64,000 nucleotides of DNA, taken from Gemmatimonadaceae bacterium. GTDB lineage: Bacteria > Gemmatimonadota > Gemmatimonadetes > Gemmatimonadales > Gemmatimonadaceae. The notes beneath the pieces were generated by a model, which was given only the letters and a program-made list of their open reading frames with translations, ran no database searches and was not told the origin of the DNA. The first letter of the stretch is position 1, and each line of letters begins with the position of its first letter. The stretch lies in assembly GCA_025930755.1 (NCBI GenBank), contig JAICOJ010000002.1:1-64000 (forward strand), in the 5' to 3' direction. Below are positions 51,861-62,775 of this stretch, one piece after another. The translations under genes and the position numbers were made by a program.

Positions 51861-52748
51861 TCACCATCCAATGAGCTTGCGGACGATGTCCCCCCGCGTG
51901 AGAAAGCCGACGAGCCGGCCTTCGCGCACGACGGGAACCTGCTCCACGTCCTTGTTGATCATGAGTGAGGCGACCTCCGCGAGCGGTTGCTCGGGCGAGA
52001 CGCACAGAACCTGCCGCGTCATGGCATCGCGGACGGCACGACGCGCATTCACGCCGTCCGGCGTGGGGCGAGGCGGCGAATCGCCCTGAAGATAACTGCC
52101 TAACAGGTGGCGAAGGAGATCGCGCTCGGCGAGCATTCCGACGATGACTTCGTTGTCCTCGACGACGGGCAGCGCCGAGATGCCGCCCCGGGCCATCTGG
52201 AGCGCGGCATCGCGCAGTGGCGTATCGGGCGTGGCCGTGCGCGGTCGTTGCGTCATGATGTCGCCAACGGCGAGCTGGCGAGGGAGCTCCACCTCCGCAA
52301 AGGCCGGCAGCGCCGCCAGGGTTCCCGCGTCGGGGGCGGCGAGCATCTGCTCCACGGTACCAGGACGTGACAACAGGCGGGCGACGGCTCCGAGCACCTG
52401 GAGATACCGGGCTGCCAGCCGCGGCGGTGCGACGAGCATGAGGGCGATCCGAGCATGTTGCACCTCCTCTGCTCCGAGCTCGCGCACGATGTCGCGTGGC
52501 GCGACGCCGAGTGTAACGGCAAGCTCCCGGACAGCATCGGTGCGGAAATGCATGAGGAAAGCGCGCTCGCCCAGGGCGACGATGTCTTCCCCGCGCATCT
52601 CGTTGATGCGTTGCGAGAGCCGCTCCGGGTTCGCGATCGCGCCCGTGGCTTGCAGCCGCTCGTGGAGCGCGGTCGCCGCTTCGCGGAGCGTTCCGACCTC
52701 GAGGGGGACGAGAACCCGGTCGGCGCGGATGACCTCCGACAGCTTCAT
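51861..52748 (-). CDS. PTS EIIA (PtsN-like) domain fused to a CBS pair
   Basis: N-terminal [39 protein letters not shown]-terminal [52 protein letters not shown] and [46 protein letters not shown]. Confidence 0.8.
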   Translation of the reverse strand: MKLSEVIRADRVLVPLEVGTLREAATALHERLQATGAIANPERLSQRINEMRGEDIVALGERAFLMHFRTDAVRELAVTLGVAPRDIVRELGAEEVQHARIALMLVAPPRLAARYLQVLGAVARLLSRPGTVEQMLAAPDAGTLAALPAFAEVELPRQLAVGDIMTQRPRTATPDTPLRDAALQMARGGISALPVVEDNEVIVGMLAERDLLRHLLGSYLQGDSPPRPTPDGVNARRAVRDAMTRQVLCVSPEQPLAEVASLMINKDVEQVPVVREGRLVGFLTRGDIVRKLIGW

Positions 52749-53617
52749 CGTGCTCGCTGTCGCACGAGGTCCACGACGTCGATGGGGCGTTTGGCGACGC
52801 CCATCCCGGCGTCCTCGAACGCCGCGATTTTCTCGGCGGCCGTGCCGGCCGATCCGGAAATAATGGCGCCGGCGTGTCCCATGCGGCGCCCGGGGGGAGC
52901 CGTTTGGCCGGCGATGAAGCCGACGACCGGCTTCTTCATCGTGTCCTTCACGAAGCGGGCGGCATCCTGCTCATCGGTGCCGCCGATCTCCCCGATCATG
53001 ACGACCGCTTTCGTGGCGGGATCCCGCTCGAATGCATCGAGGCAGTCGATGAAGTTCGTCCCATTGATGGGATCGCCGCCGATGCCGACGCACGTCGTTT
53101 GTCCAAGCCCGGCGCGCGTGAGGTGGTACACGACCTCATAGGTAAGTGTGCCGGACCGGCTCACGAGCCCAATGGGGCCGGGCGCGCAGATGCGCCCGGG
53201 AATGATGCCGACCTTGGAGGAACCGGGCGAGATGAGGCCCGGGCAATTCGGCCCGATGAGCCGTGCCCCGCGCGCCTTCACGTACGGATAGACGCGCGTC
53301 ATATCGAGCACCGGGACGCCCTCCGTGATGCAGACGATCAGTGATAGGCCGGCATCGGCCGCTTCCATCATGGCATCTGCCGCGAAGGGCGGCGGCACGT
53401 AGATCACGGTCGTGTTCGCCTGCGTCTCCCGGACCGCATCGACGACGGTATTGAAGATCGGGACGCCGGTCTCGAAGCGCTGCCCGCCTTTGCCGGGCGT
53501 GACACCCGCGACGACCTTCGTTCCGTACTCGATCATTTGCTTCGCGTGAAACGATCCATCGCGGCCGGTAATTCCCTGCACCACGAGCCGCGTCGAGTCA
53601 TCGATGAAGACGCTCAC
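52745..53617 (-). CDS. sucD: Succinyl-CoA ligase alpha subunit
   Basis: [55 protein letters not shown] start overlapping sucC. Confidence 0.97.
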   Translation of the reverse strand: MSVFIDDSTRLVVQGITGRDGSFHAKQMIEYGTKVVAGVTPGKGGQRFETGVPIFNTVVDAVRETQANTTVIYVPPPFAADAMMEAADAGLSLIVCITEGVPVLDMTRVYPYVKARGARLIGPNCPGLISPGSSKVGIIPGRICAPGPIGLVSRSGTLTYEVVYHLTRAGLGQTTCVGIGGDPINGTNFIDCLDAFERDPATKAVVMIGEIGGTDEQDAARFVKDTMKKPVVGFIAGQTAPPGRRMGHAGAIISGSAGTAAEKIAAFEDAGMGVAKRPIDVVDLVRQRAR

Positions 53618-54759
53618 GCCCGGGCTCCTGCCGTGGCGAGCTCGACGGCCCGCTGCACGGCGGCATCCATCTCGGTCATGGCGGAAAATCCATGCTCCTG
53701 AAGAATCTTGACGGCGACCTCCTCGTTGGTGCCAGTGAGTCGAATCACGATCGGCACGCGCAAAGGCGAGGCCTTCGTCGCCGTCACGATGCCGTTCGCG
53801 ACGTCGTCCGTGCGCGTGATGCCGCCGAAAATGTTGAACAGAATGGCGCGCACGTGCGGGTCGCTCGTAATGATCTGAAGGGCGGCGACCACTTTGTCGG
53901 GATTCGAGGAGCCGCCGATGTCGAGGAAGTTCGCGGGCTCGCCGCCGTAATACTTCACCAGGTCCATGGTCGCCATCGCGAGGCCGGCGCCGTTCACCAC
54001 GCAGCCGACGTTGCCATCCAGCTTGATGAACGTGAGGCCGGCCTCGCGCGCCCGGACTTCGGCGGGATCTTCCGCGGTCTCGTCGCGCAGCAGGGCCAGC
54101 TCCGGACGGCGATCGAGCTCGTTGTCGTCGATCACCATCTTCGCGTCGAGGGCAACCACATCCCCCGACGGCGTGGTGACGAGCGGGTTGATCTCGGCCA
54201 GCGACGCGCCGCTGGCCCAGAACGCCGCGTAGAGCTGTTGCATGATCTTGGCGGCGGCGCGTGCCTGTTTGATGTCCGCATAGAGAAACAGGCCCATCTG
54301 CAGCGCCTGGAATGGCAGCAGGCCATATACCGGATCGACGGGAAGGCGCATGATCTTGTCCGGCGTCTTGGCCGCTACTTCCTCGATGTCGATGCCGCCA
54401 GCCGGGCTCACCATGAATACCGCTCGCTTCGACGCGCGATCGACGATGATGCCGACGTACGCCTCGGTGGCGATGTCGGCCGCCGGGGTGACGAGGACCT
54501 TGTGGACCGTCAGCCCCTTGATGTGCATCCCGAGGATCTTCGCCGCGATGTCGCGAGTCTCCTCCGGCGTCTTGGCGAGCTTTACCCCGCCTGCCTTCCC
54601 GCGGCCGCCAGCGTGGACCTGCGCCTTCACGACCACTGTGCTGGCGTAGCGTCGCGCCAGCGCCTCCGCTTCGGCGGGCGTCGTGGCGACGCCGCCGGGC
54701 GGAATAGGAATGCCGTGGGTGCGAAATATCTCTTTCGCCTGGTACTCGTGAATGTTCAC
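53614..54759 (-). CDS. sucC: Succinyl-CoA ligase beta subunit
   Basis: [73 protein letters not shown]. Confidence 0.97.
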   Translation of the reverse strand: MNIHEYQAKEIFRTHGIPIPPGGVATTPAEAEALARRYASTVVVKAQVHAGGRGKAGGVKLAKTPEETRDIAAKILGMHIKGLTVHKVLVTPAADIATEAYVGIIVDRASKRAVFMVSPAGGIDIEEVAAKTPDKIMRLPVDPVYGLLPFQALQMGLFLYADIKQARAAAKIMQQLYAAFWASGASLAEINPLVTTPSGDVVALDAKMVIDDNELDRRPELALLRDETAEDPAEVRAREAGLTFIKLDGNVGCVVNGAGLAMATMDLVKYYGGEPANFLDIGGSSNPDKVVAALQIITSDPHVRAILFNIFGGITRTDDVANGIVTATKASPLRVPIVIRLTGTNEEVAVKILQEHGFSAMTEMDAAVQRAVELATAGARA

Positions 54760-55724
54760 TGGCTCTCCGCCGTAATCGTCGTACCGGCTTCTCCGCGCAC
54801 TGCATCGCGGCCCCGGCTCAATTCGGTGATGACCGCCCGGCCTCCGGTGCGGCGAACGAAATCGATCGCCGCCCGCACCTTGGGCCCCATGCTTCCCTCC
54901 CCAAACGTCCCGGCCTCATCGAGGTGGGCGGCCGCCTCAGCCGTTAGGCGCTCCAGTCGACGCTGCGAGGGCGTCCCGTAATCGAGATACACCGCATCGA
55001 CATCCGTGAGAATGATAAGGAGCCTGGCATCCAGATCGCGCGCGAGCACCGCGGCCACCAGGTCCTTGTCGACCACCGCATCCACGCCCTCCCAGCCGAG
55101 AATCGCGTCACGATACACGGGAATGCCTCCCCCGCCTCCCGCCACGACCACCGTTCCGGCTTCGACCAGCCGTCGAATGCTTTCCAGCTCGTGAATCGCG
55201 ATCGGACGCGGGCTTCCGACCACCCGACGCCACCGTCCCCTCGCGTCCCGCTTTACCGCGTGGCCCTCGGCGATCAACGCCTGCGCTCGCGCATCGGGAA
55301 TGCCGTGGCCGATGAACTTCGTCGGCTCCATCAGCGCCGGATCGTCCGGTGAAACGTGCACCTGGGTGATGATCGTTGCGACGTCGCGCTCGCTCCCATG
55401 CCGTCGCAAGGCGTTCTCCAGCGACTGCTGAATCATGTACCCGATCCACCCCGCGGTCGCCGCCACCAGGACGCCGAGCGGGTTCGCGGTGACCTCGCCG
55501 CGGGCCAGCTCGTTCCGCACCAGCTCATCGCCAACCTGCGGCCCGTTCCCATGCACGATGCACAGGTTCCACCCATCGAGCGCGAGATCGACGATCGGTC
55601 CGAGCGCCGCGCGGGTGTGACGGAACTGGTCATGGATGCTCGACCGCGCGGACGCCGGCGCCAGCGCGTTACCGCCGACGGCGATGACAGCGGTCGCCGG
55701 TTCCGAGAGCGCTGACTCCGTCAT
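54756..55724 (-). CDS. arcC: Carbamate kinase
   Basis: [86 protein letters not shown]. Confidence 0.93.
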   Translation of the reverse strand: MTESALSEPATAVIAVGGNALAPASARSSIHDQFRHTRAALGPIVDLALDGWNLCIVHGNGPQVGDELVRNELARGEVTANPLGVLVAATAGWIGYMIQQSLENALRRHGSERDVATIITQVHVSPDDPALMEPTKFIGHGIPDARAQALIAEGHAVKRDARGRWRRVVGSPRPIAIHELESIRRLVEAGTVVVAGGGGGIPVYRDAILGWEGVDAVVDKDLVAAVLARDLDARLLIILTDVDAVYLDYGTPSQRRLERLTAEAAAHLDEAGTFGEGSMGPKVRAAIDFVRRTGGRAVITELSRGRDAVRGEAGTTITAESQ

Positions 55725-55769
55725 GGGATCGGGCGCCGCAAGCTATTCAGCCCCTGCAAGCGGTGCAAG

Positions 55770-58250
55770 CTAACGTGGCGGCCGCGCGAGAAGCGCACCG
55801 AGAGCGTCGTATGCTTCGCCGAAGGCGGGCCAATCGCCTCGCCGGAGAGCGTCACGCATCGCGTCGTACAGGCGGCTCGCGCGAGTGCGCAGCGATTCAT
55901 CGCTGATGGGCTCGGCAGCGTCGGGATCGACGGTTGCGCTCAGGCCGAAGGCGTCGGCAAGGGTGCGCCCGACGAAGACGCTGTCCTGATCGAGGACGCC
56001 AACGCGCACCAATGCGGGCGGACCTTCCGGCGGCCACGCGTACGCGGATTGTACGAAGGTGAGCCGATCGCTGAGCGGAACGACGCGCACGCGCCCCGCG
56101 CGGAGTGAGGGCTCGCGCGGACGACCCGGAAGCGAATCCCGCGTGTGACGAAGACGATCGAGCACGTCGTTCCATCGAATGGCGGGCCCATCCCGTTCGA
56201 GCCAATAGGTGCCTCGCGTCCGTCCACCGGTCGCGATAATCACGCCGCGTACGCCGCCCACGTCGTCCAGGACCGGAATCGTCCACGCGGCCGCCTCGTC
56301 GGAAATCGGAAGCACGATCGACGGCGACGCCGGGGCCACGAGGCCGCTGTCGGCGCCCTCGTCGGCCGGTAGAAGGCCGCGGGGAGCCCGCTCCCCGCGA
56401 CGACCGTGGCGCGCGAGAATGCCGGCTTGCAGATGCGCGGCGTCGAGCGCGGGGGGAATCGCCGCGGCAATGTTCGCCGGCACGGTCGACCAGTTGGAAA
56501 ACAGCGCCGGGAACCGGCGCACCCAGCTTTGGGCGATCGGGTCGAGCGCGGAGTCCGCCACCAGCATCACGCGCCCGGTATGTGCGTCGACGAGCGCTGT
56601 TGCGGCGTGTCGGACGTAGCTGAATTCTTCCCCTCCCAGGTTGACGTGCTGGCTCACGGGGTAGTTCGCGGAGGCCGCGTACAGGTCGAGGGCCCACAGC
56701 AGCCTGCCATCACGCGCGATCGGGGCGACGCTCCGGCCCTGGACGAAGAAAGGCGCAAGCGCGCGGACTCGCTCACGGACTCCGCGCCGACGCACGATTC
56801 GCGGCGTCGGCCGCGGTGGGGCGCTGACGAGCAAGCGAAAGTTCTGAAGGCTCCACGCGTGAGCGAGACGCGACAGCCTGGTCGTGAGCGCCGGCGCCGC
56901 GAGCGTCCCTATCGTATCAGCGACGACGACGTAGCTCGTGGCCCCATCGTACACGATGGGCGCGGGAATGGCGTTCGACTCGCGAGCCGATCGAGGGCTT
57001 TCGCGAACACGCACCGGGTCGCCGCGCACGTCGGCGGAGGACGCGAGGACCCGCGCGAGCGTCCATCGTCCGGCGGCGAGCGTGTCCGAGGGTGGTCCAG
57101 GGGCGTTGACGACCGTCGCCAGCACGCCGGACGGCGCCGCCGTCATCGCGGTCGCATGCGTGGTGCCCTCGCTTTCGCGAGAGCGCGACATCCACCGCGC
57201 GAGCGCCGCCTGCTCCCAGATGGCCACCGATTGGGTCGCCTCCGCTCGCGATGCGATGAGCATGGCCGGGGCTGCGTTCCGCACGCGATCGATTCCGTAC
57301 GCCCGTCGCGTGTACATCGTGCGCGTCGTGACGTACGCCTGCGCCCGCTCGGCCGAGTCGGGATCCCCGCGGCCGATCAGCGGCGGTATCGCACGATCGA
57401 GCACCAGGCTCAGCAACAGCACGGTCGCGATGCCGATGAAGGCGATCTTCACCTGTCCCGTCCATCCGAAGATCACGACCATGACGGCCGCGACCAGCGT
57501 CAGTACCGACAATCCAAGGTTGATCGGGATCCGTCCGTCGAGATCGGCGGGTGTGAGCGCACCTCCTTCGCCCGTGCCGGAGAGCAGAACCTCGAATGCG
57601 TCCAGGCGGTGGCTCCACGCGAGCGTCACCATCAGCACGGCGCAGAGCACCACGAGGTGCCGACGCACATAGTTCGAGATGTGCAGACGCCCGCGCTCCC
57701 AGCGCAGGCTGGGCGTCAGGGCGTAGAGGAAGATCACGAGAACGGTGACGAGAAGCGCCGCGATCACGGACCAGTAGTACAGCTCCCGCTCTACCGGGAG
57801 CCAGTAGACGTAGAACCCGAGGTCGCTCTGAAAATGTGGATCCGCCTCGTTGAACGGCACGCCGATGCGTGACAGCATGAAGCCGGTCCAGGTCTCCGCG
57901 GGCAGCGTCACGAGGGCACCGAAGAGCACGGCGATCGCCGCCGCCACGGCGAGGAGATACGGGGAGGGCACTTCCTCGGCGATCTCGATATTGCCTAACC
58001 GCCGCGGGAGCCGGAGCGACACGACGGTTCGGCGCACAGCCCACAGATTGGCGAAGATGAACGCCGTCGCCACCGCGCCGGAGGCGAGCCTGAGCGTGGT
58101 GACGGTCGCGAAGCGGGCGCGCCAGAGGGGAAGCGCGCCCATCGCCTCATACCACCGGTAATCGGCGTACGCCGCCGACAGCGCGCGCCCGGCGAGAAGC
58201 GCTAGGGCGATTCCTCCGATCGCGAGGAGCCACCAGCGCCTCGCCTTCAC
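55770..58250 (-). CDS. UPF0182 family large membrane protein
   Basis: N-terminal TM helices; GFMLSRIGVPFNEADPHFQSDLGFYVYWLPVERELYYW; extracellular C-terminal domain. Confidence 0.88.
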   Translation of the reverse strand: MKARRWWLLAIGGIALALLAGRALSAAYADYRWYEAMGALPLWRARFATVTTLRLASGAVATAFIFANLWAVRRTVVSLRLPRRLGNIEIAEEVPSPYLLAVAAAIAVLFGALVTLPAETWTGFMLSRIGVPFNEADPHFQSDLGFYVYWLPVERELYYWSVIAALLVTVLVIFLYALTPSLRWERGRLHISNYVRRHLVVLCAVLMVTLAWSHRLDAFEVLLSGTGEGGALTPADLDGRIPINLGLSVLTLVAAVMVVIFGWTGQVKIAFIGIATVLLLSLVLDRAIPPLIGRGDPDSAERAQAYVTTRTMYTRRAYGIDRVRNAAPAMLIASRAEATQSVAIWEQAALARWMSRSRESEGTTHATAMTAAPSGVLATVVNAPGPPSDTLAAGRWTLARVLASSADVRGDPVRVRESPRSARESNAIPAPIVYDGATSYVVVADTIGTLAAPALTTRLSRLAHAWSLQNFRLLVSAPPRPTPRIVRRRGVRERVRALAPFFVQGRSVAPIARDGRLLWALDLYAASANYPVSQHVNLGGEEFSYVRHAATALVDAHTGRVMLVADSALDPIAQSWVRRFPALFSNWSTVPANIAAAIPPALDAAHLQAGILARHGRRGERAPRGLLPADEGADSGLVAPASPSIVLPISDEAAAWTIPVLDDVGGVRGVIIATGGRTRGTYWLERDGPAIRWNDVLDRLRHTRDSLPGRPREPSLRAGRVRVVPLSDRLTFVQSAYAWPPEGPPALVRVGVLDQDSVFVGRTLADAFGLSATVDPDAAEPISDESLRTRASRLYDAMRDALRRGDWPAFGEAYDALGALLARPPR

Positions 58251-58251
58251 G

Positions 58252-59622
58252 CTAGACCGTCACACCCTGGGTACGGAGCCACCCCTCCATCTCGTCACGG
58301 ATGGCCGAGAGCCGTTCCGGCGTGCGCGCCTCGAAGCGTGTTACGAGGACGGGCTGCGTGTTGGAGGCGCGGATCAAACCCCATCCGTCCCCGAAGTTGA
58401 CACGTACGCCATCGACGCCAACGGTGTCATACTTCGATGCGAAATGGCTGACCGCCCGATCGACGAGCCCGAACTTCAGCGACTCGGGGACCTCGACGCG
58501 AAGCTCGGGAGTACTCACGAACTTCGGCACATCGGCGAGAAGCTCGGTCACACTCTTCCCCGAATCGGCGACGATGCGCAGGAGGCGCGCGGCGCCGTAA
58601 AGCGCATCATCGTGCCCGTAGAATCCTTCGGTGAAGAACATGTGGCCCGACATTTCGCCAGCGATCGGCGCCCCCAGCTCCTTCATCTTGTCCTTGATCA
58701 GCGAGTGGCCGGTCTTCCACATCACCGGGGTTCCGCCCGCCTTCTTGATGGCGTCGGGCAGCGCCTGCGAGCACTTCACGTCGAAGATGATCGGCTGCCC
58801 GCGACCCGCGCGGGAAAGGACATCGCGTGCGTAGAGAATCAGGACGTGGTCGCCCCACACGATGCCGCCCTGGTCATCGATCACACCGATGCGATCGGCA
58901 TCGCCATCGAAAGCGACGCCGATGTCGGCGCGATCGCGATGCACGGCCGCGATGAGGTCCTGGAGATTCTCGACGACCGTGGGGTCGGGATGATGATTGG
59001 GAAACGTCCCATCGCTTTCGCAGAACAGCGTCTCGAGCTTGGCCCCGATTGCCTTGAGGAGCTGCGGAGCGACGAGCGCGCCAGCGCCGTTGCCGCAATC
59101 GGCGACCACGCGCAGCGGGCGTGAGAGCTTCCCCACTCGCTTCACGATGTCCGCGATGTAGCGGTCGATGACGTGCTCCTCCCGGACGCGGCCACGGCCC
59201 GTGGGGAACCTGGCGGCCATGATCACGCCGTAGAGGGCCTGGATCTCTTCTCCGTGAAGGCTGCCCTTCCCGACGCTCAGCTTGAACCCGTTGTACTCGG
59301 GTGGGTTGTGCGAGCCGGTGATCTGGATGCCGCCCACGACATCGAGGTGGTGGAGCGACCAGTAGAGGAGCGGTGTGGGAACGATGCCGACGTCGACGAC
59401 GTCGACGCCTGACTCGGTGAGTCCGCGTACGAGGGCATCACGAAGGCCCTTCCCGCTCGGCCGGTTGTCTCGGCCCACCGCAACCGTGCCGTGCGCTCCA
59501 TGGTCGGCGACGTACGCGGCATACGCGCGGCCGATCGCATAGGCGGTCTCGGGATGAAGGTCCCGACCGACGATGCCGCGAATGTCGTACTGCCGGAAAA
59601 TCTCTTTGGCGATGCTGGTCAT
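58252..59622 (-). CDS. Phosphomannomutase/phosphoglucomutase
   Basis: IFRQYDIRGIVGRDLHPETAYAIG, GGIQITGSHNPPEYNGFK, GVAFDGDADRIGVID, GEMSGHMFF. Confidence 0.95.
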   Translation of the reverse strand: MTSIAKEIFRQYDIRGIVGRDLHPETAYAIGRAYAAYVADHGAHGTVAVGRDNRPSGKGLRDALVRGLTESGVDVVDVGIVPTPLLYWSLHHLDVVGGIQITGSHNPPEYNGFKLSVGKGSLHGEEIQALYGVIMAARFPTGRGRVREEHVIDRYIADIVKRVGKLSRPLRVVADCGNGAGALVAPQLLKAIGAKLETLFCESDGTFPNHHPDPTVVENLQDLIAAVHRDRADIGVAFDGDADRIGVIDDQGGIVWGDHVLILYARDVLSRAGRGQPIIFDVKCSQALPDAIKKAGGTPVMWKTGHSLIKDKMKELGAPIAGEMSGHMFFTEGFYGHDDALYGAARLLRIVADSGKSVTELLADVPKFVSTPELRVEVPESLKFGLVDRAVSHFASKYDTVGVDGVRVNFGDGWGLIRASNTQPVLVTRFEARTPERLSAIRDEMEGWLRTQGVTV

Positions 59623-59674
59623 CGTGTCCACTCGCGAGGCAGGAACACTGGGCGGCCGTCCCGACGACGGTGCC

Positions 59675-61195
59675 TCAGCGCGGAGGTGCCGGCGCGCGAG
59701 GCAGGTCTTCGGACAGGTGCACGAGCTGCGGAAGGCTGCGGCGTGCAACGCGCAGCACCGGCCGCGGCCAGATGCCGACGACGAGCAGTACGATCGCGCA
59801 CGTCGCGATCACGAACCGCGTCATCCCCGGCACCTTCAGCGGGCTCGGTGCCTCGGCGGGCCGTGCTTTCATGAACATCACCATAACGACGTATAGATAG
59901 TAGGCAGCCGACACCAGGCTCGTGCCCACCACCCAGATCGCCAGGTTCGTCTGTGAGGGCGGACGCAGGGCAGCCTGCAAGACGTACCACTTGGCGAAGA
60001 ATCCCATCCCGCCGAAGATCGGAAATCCCAAAAGCGCGAGCATGAATACCGCCATCGCGGCCGCGAGGCCCGGCCGCACGCGCCACAAGCCGGCGTAGTC
60101 CTCGATTTGCTGGCCGCGCTCCCCCGTTTGCGCGAGCGCGATCACCACCGCGAAGGCGCCCATCGTCGCCAGCGTGTACGCGAAGACGTAGAACAGATAT
60201 GCCGACGCCCCTTCGAAGTTACTCACCACCACCGCGACGAGCAGATAGCCCGCGTGCGCGATGCTCGAGTAGGCGAGCATTCGCTTGATGTTCTTCTGGA
60301 CGAGTGCGACCACGTTCCCGACCACCATCGTAAACACCGCCAAATACCAGAGCGGTTTGTGCCAGGCGCCATTGAGATAGGGGAACGCCTCCATCCAGAT
60401 GCGCAGGAAGACGGCGAATGCGGCTGCCTTCACCGCTGCCGCCATGAAGGCGGTCATGGGGGTAGGGGCGCCCTCATAGACGTCCGGCGTCCACATGTGG
60501 AATGGCGCCGCCGCCACCTTGAACCCCAAGCCAACGACGAGTAGTCCGACACCCGCCAGGAGCATCGCGTTCGTCGTGAGGCCGCGTTCCAGAATTGCCG
60601 CACCGATGTCCGCGATGTTGGTGCTGCCGGTCGCGCCGAACACGAGCGCGATGCCGTAGAGGAGGAATCCGCTCGAGAAGGCGCCGAGCAGGAAGTACTT
60701 GAGCGCGGCTTCGGCCGCGCGGCCGCTCCGTCGGTTGAGGCCCGCCAGCACATAGACGGCGATGGACATCAGCTCGATGCCGAGGAACACGATCATCAGA
60801 TCGCGCGCGGCGGCCAGGAGCATCATTCCAGAGACCGCGAACAGGATGAGGACGTGCGCTTCGGCGACGTCGATCCGCTCGCGCTCGAGATAGTCCATCG
60901 AGAGTGCAATGGCGAGGATGGCCCCGAGCAGGATGAGCACGTCGGTCGCCCACCGGAACGGATCGACCGCGATGGCGCCGCGCGTCGCCGTGTGCCCGGC
61001 CCACCACATGTAGATCACGGCCGCGAGCGTCAGTACGCAGAGCGCGATGCTCCACCGCCCGACTGCGCGCTGACGTTTCGCGGTTTCGGTCCCCCACGCG
61101 CTCGCGAGAAGCAGCACCATGGTGCCGGCGATGAGCAGGAGGTCGGGGGCGAGCGCGAAGGTGAGCTCGAGGGGACGATCGAGATCGAAGCGCAT
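59675..61195 (-). CDS. nuoN: NADH-quinone oxidoreductase subunit N
   Basis: Proton-channel family; LNRRSGRAAEAALKYFLLGAFSSGFLLYGIALVFGATGS, FHMWTPDVYEGAPTPMTAFMA. Confidence 0.95.
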   Translation of the reverse strand: MRFDLDRPLELTFALAPDLLLIAGTMVLLLASAWGTETAKRQRAVGRWSIALCVLTLAAVIYMWWAGHTATRGAIAVDPFRWATDVLILLGAILAIALSMDYLERERIDVAEAHVLILFAVSGMMLLAAARDLMIVFLGIELMSIAVYVLAGLNRRSGRAAEAALKYFLLGAFSSGFLLYGIALVFGATGSTNIADIGAAILERGLTTNAMLLAGVGLLVVGLGFKVAAAPFHMWTPDVYEGAPTPMTAFMAAAVKAAAFAVFLRIWMEAFPYLNGAWHKPLWYLAVFTMVVGNVVALVQKNIKRMLAYSSIAHAGYLLVAVVVSNFEGASAYLFYVFAYTLATMGAFAVVIALAQTGERGQQIEDYAGLWRVRPGLAAAMAVFMLALLGFPIFGGMGFFAKWYVLQAALRPPSQTNLAIWVVGTSLVSAAYYLYVVMVMFMKARPAEAPSPLKVPGMTRFVIATCAIVLLVVGIWPRPVLRVARRSLPQLVHLSEDLPRAPAPPR

Positions 61196-62772
61196 CAGTT
61201 CCCCATCCGGGACGCAGCCGTACGTTCGGCGGCTCCGCGCTCGACGTCAGAGATGAACTGGGCCGCGGAGCGCTCCATCCGATCGAGAATGGGCTTGGGA
61301 TAAATGCCGATCCACAGGATGGGGATTACGAGGGCGGCCATGATCACCATCTCGCGCACGTTGAGGTCGGTCAGCCGCTCGTTCTCGGCGTGTGTGACCG
61401 GCTGAAACAGAATGCGCTGGATGGCCCAGAGCAGGTATGCCGCGGCGAAGATGACGCCCGTCGTCGCGATCACGGTCCAGATCGGCTCGGTACGGAAGCT
61501 TCCGATCAGCACGAGGAATTCCCCGACGAACCCGTTCGTGCCGGGGAGACCAATCGAGCTGAGGGAGACGATCGTGAGCATGGCCGCGAACAGCGGCACC
61601 ACGCGCGCGATTCCGCCATAGGCGTCGATCATGCGGCTGTGGCGGCGCTCGTAGATCATGCCGATGAGGAAGAAGAGCGCGCCCGTGGAAATGCCGTGGT
61701 TGATCATGACCATCAGGGCGCCCTGCACGCTCTCGAGCGTCAGCGCGAGGATACCGAGCATGACGAAGCCGAGGTGACTCACGGACGAGTACGCCACCAG
61801 CTTCTTGAAGTCCGGCTGCACCATGGCGACCAGCGCGCCGTACACGATGCCGATCACGGCCAGGGCCAACATGGTCGTCCGCACGGCGGGCGACATCACG
61901 ACGTCCGGGAACAGCGGCATCGCGAACCGCAGGAATCCATACGTGCCCATCTTGAGCATGATGCCGGCGAGGATGACCGATCCCGCCGTGGGTGCTTCCA
62001 CGTGCGCGTCGGGCAGCCACGTATGGAAGGGGAACATCGGCACCTTCACCGCGAAGGCGAGGAAGAAGGCGCCGAAGAGCAGGAGGCCGGCGGTTCGGCT
62101 GACGTCGATGGTGCGCAGCAACGAGTCGTAACTGAACGTCGGGGCGCCAGCCTGCCACGTTTGAATCCAGAGATACAGGATCGCCACCAGCATGAGCAGC
62201 GAGCCGATCATCGTGTAGAGGAAGAACTTGATGCTCGCGTAGATGCGGCGCTCCCCGCCCCAGATGCCGATGATGAAATACATCGGAATGAGCATCACTT
62301 CCCACATCACGTAGAACAGGAGGAGATCGAGCGAAATGAAGACGCCGATCATCCCGGTGGTGAGCACGAGCAGGAGCGCGTAGTAGGCCGGCAGCTTTTC
62401 GCGCACGCTCGTCCAGCTGCCGAGCACGGAGAGCGGCATGATGAACGTCGTCAACAGGATCATCATGAGCGAGATCCCGTCGATGCCGACGACGAAGTTG
62501 GCGCCCCACTCGGGGATCCACGCTTTCATCACGACGTTCTGCCAGGTGCTCCGCGCCGGATCGAACGTCCACCAGAGCCCGGCCGACACGATGAACTCCA
62601 CCAGCAGCGTCGCGAACGCGATGACGCGAGCGCTCGCGGCGTTGGCGATGTCGTCGACGCGTCCTCGGCCGATGCGCGCGACGTAGATCAGGATCGCGCC
62701 GCCAAGGGGGATGAGGAGCAGCGCGGGCAGCACCCACCGCTCGTAGCCAATGTCGGCGAGGAATTCGAGCAT
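61195..62772 (-). CDS. nuoM: NADH-quinone oxidoreductase subunit M
   Basis: YYALLLVLTTGMIGVFISLDLLLFYVMWEVMLIPMYFIIGIWGG, FHTWLPDAHVEAPTAGSVILAGIMLKMGTYG. Confidence 0.97.
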   Translation of the reverse strand: MLEFLADIGYERWVLPALLLIPLGGAILIYVARIGRGRVDDIANAASARVIAFATLLVEFIVSAGLWWTFDPARSTWQNVVMKAWIPEWGANFVVGIDGISLMMILLTTFIMPLSVLGSWTSVREKLPAYYALLLVLTTGMIGVFISLDLLLFYVMWEVMLIPMYFIIGIWGGERRIYASIKFFLYTMIGSLLMLVAILYLWIQTWQAGAPTFSYDSLLRTIDVSRTAGLLLFGAFFLAFAVKVPMFPFHTWLPDAHVEAPTAGSVILAGIMLKMGTYGFLRFAMPLFPDVVMSPAVRTTMLALAVIGIVYGALVAMVQPDFKKLVAYSSVSHLGFVMLGILALTLESVQGALMVMINHGISTGALFFLIGMIYERRHSRMIDAYGGIARVVPLFAAMLTIVSLSSIGLPGTNGFVGEFLVLIGSFRTEPIWTVIATTGVIFAAAYLLWAIQRILFQPVTHAENERLTDLNVREMVIMAALVIPILWIGIYPKPILDRMERSAAQFISDVERGAAERTAASRMGN

Positions 62773-62775
62773 GGC

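Noticed and set aside
55739-55775. Three GCAAGC copies between arcC and UPF0182
   Set aside because: Short 6-7 bp repetition in a small spacer; could easily be chance.
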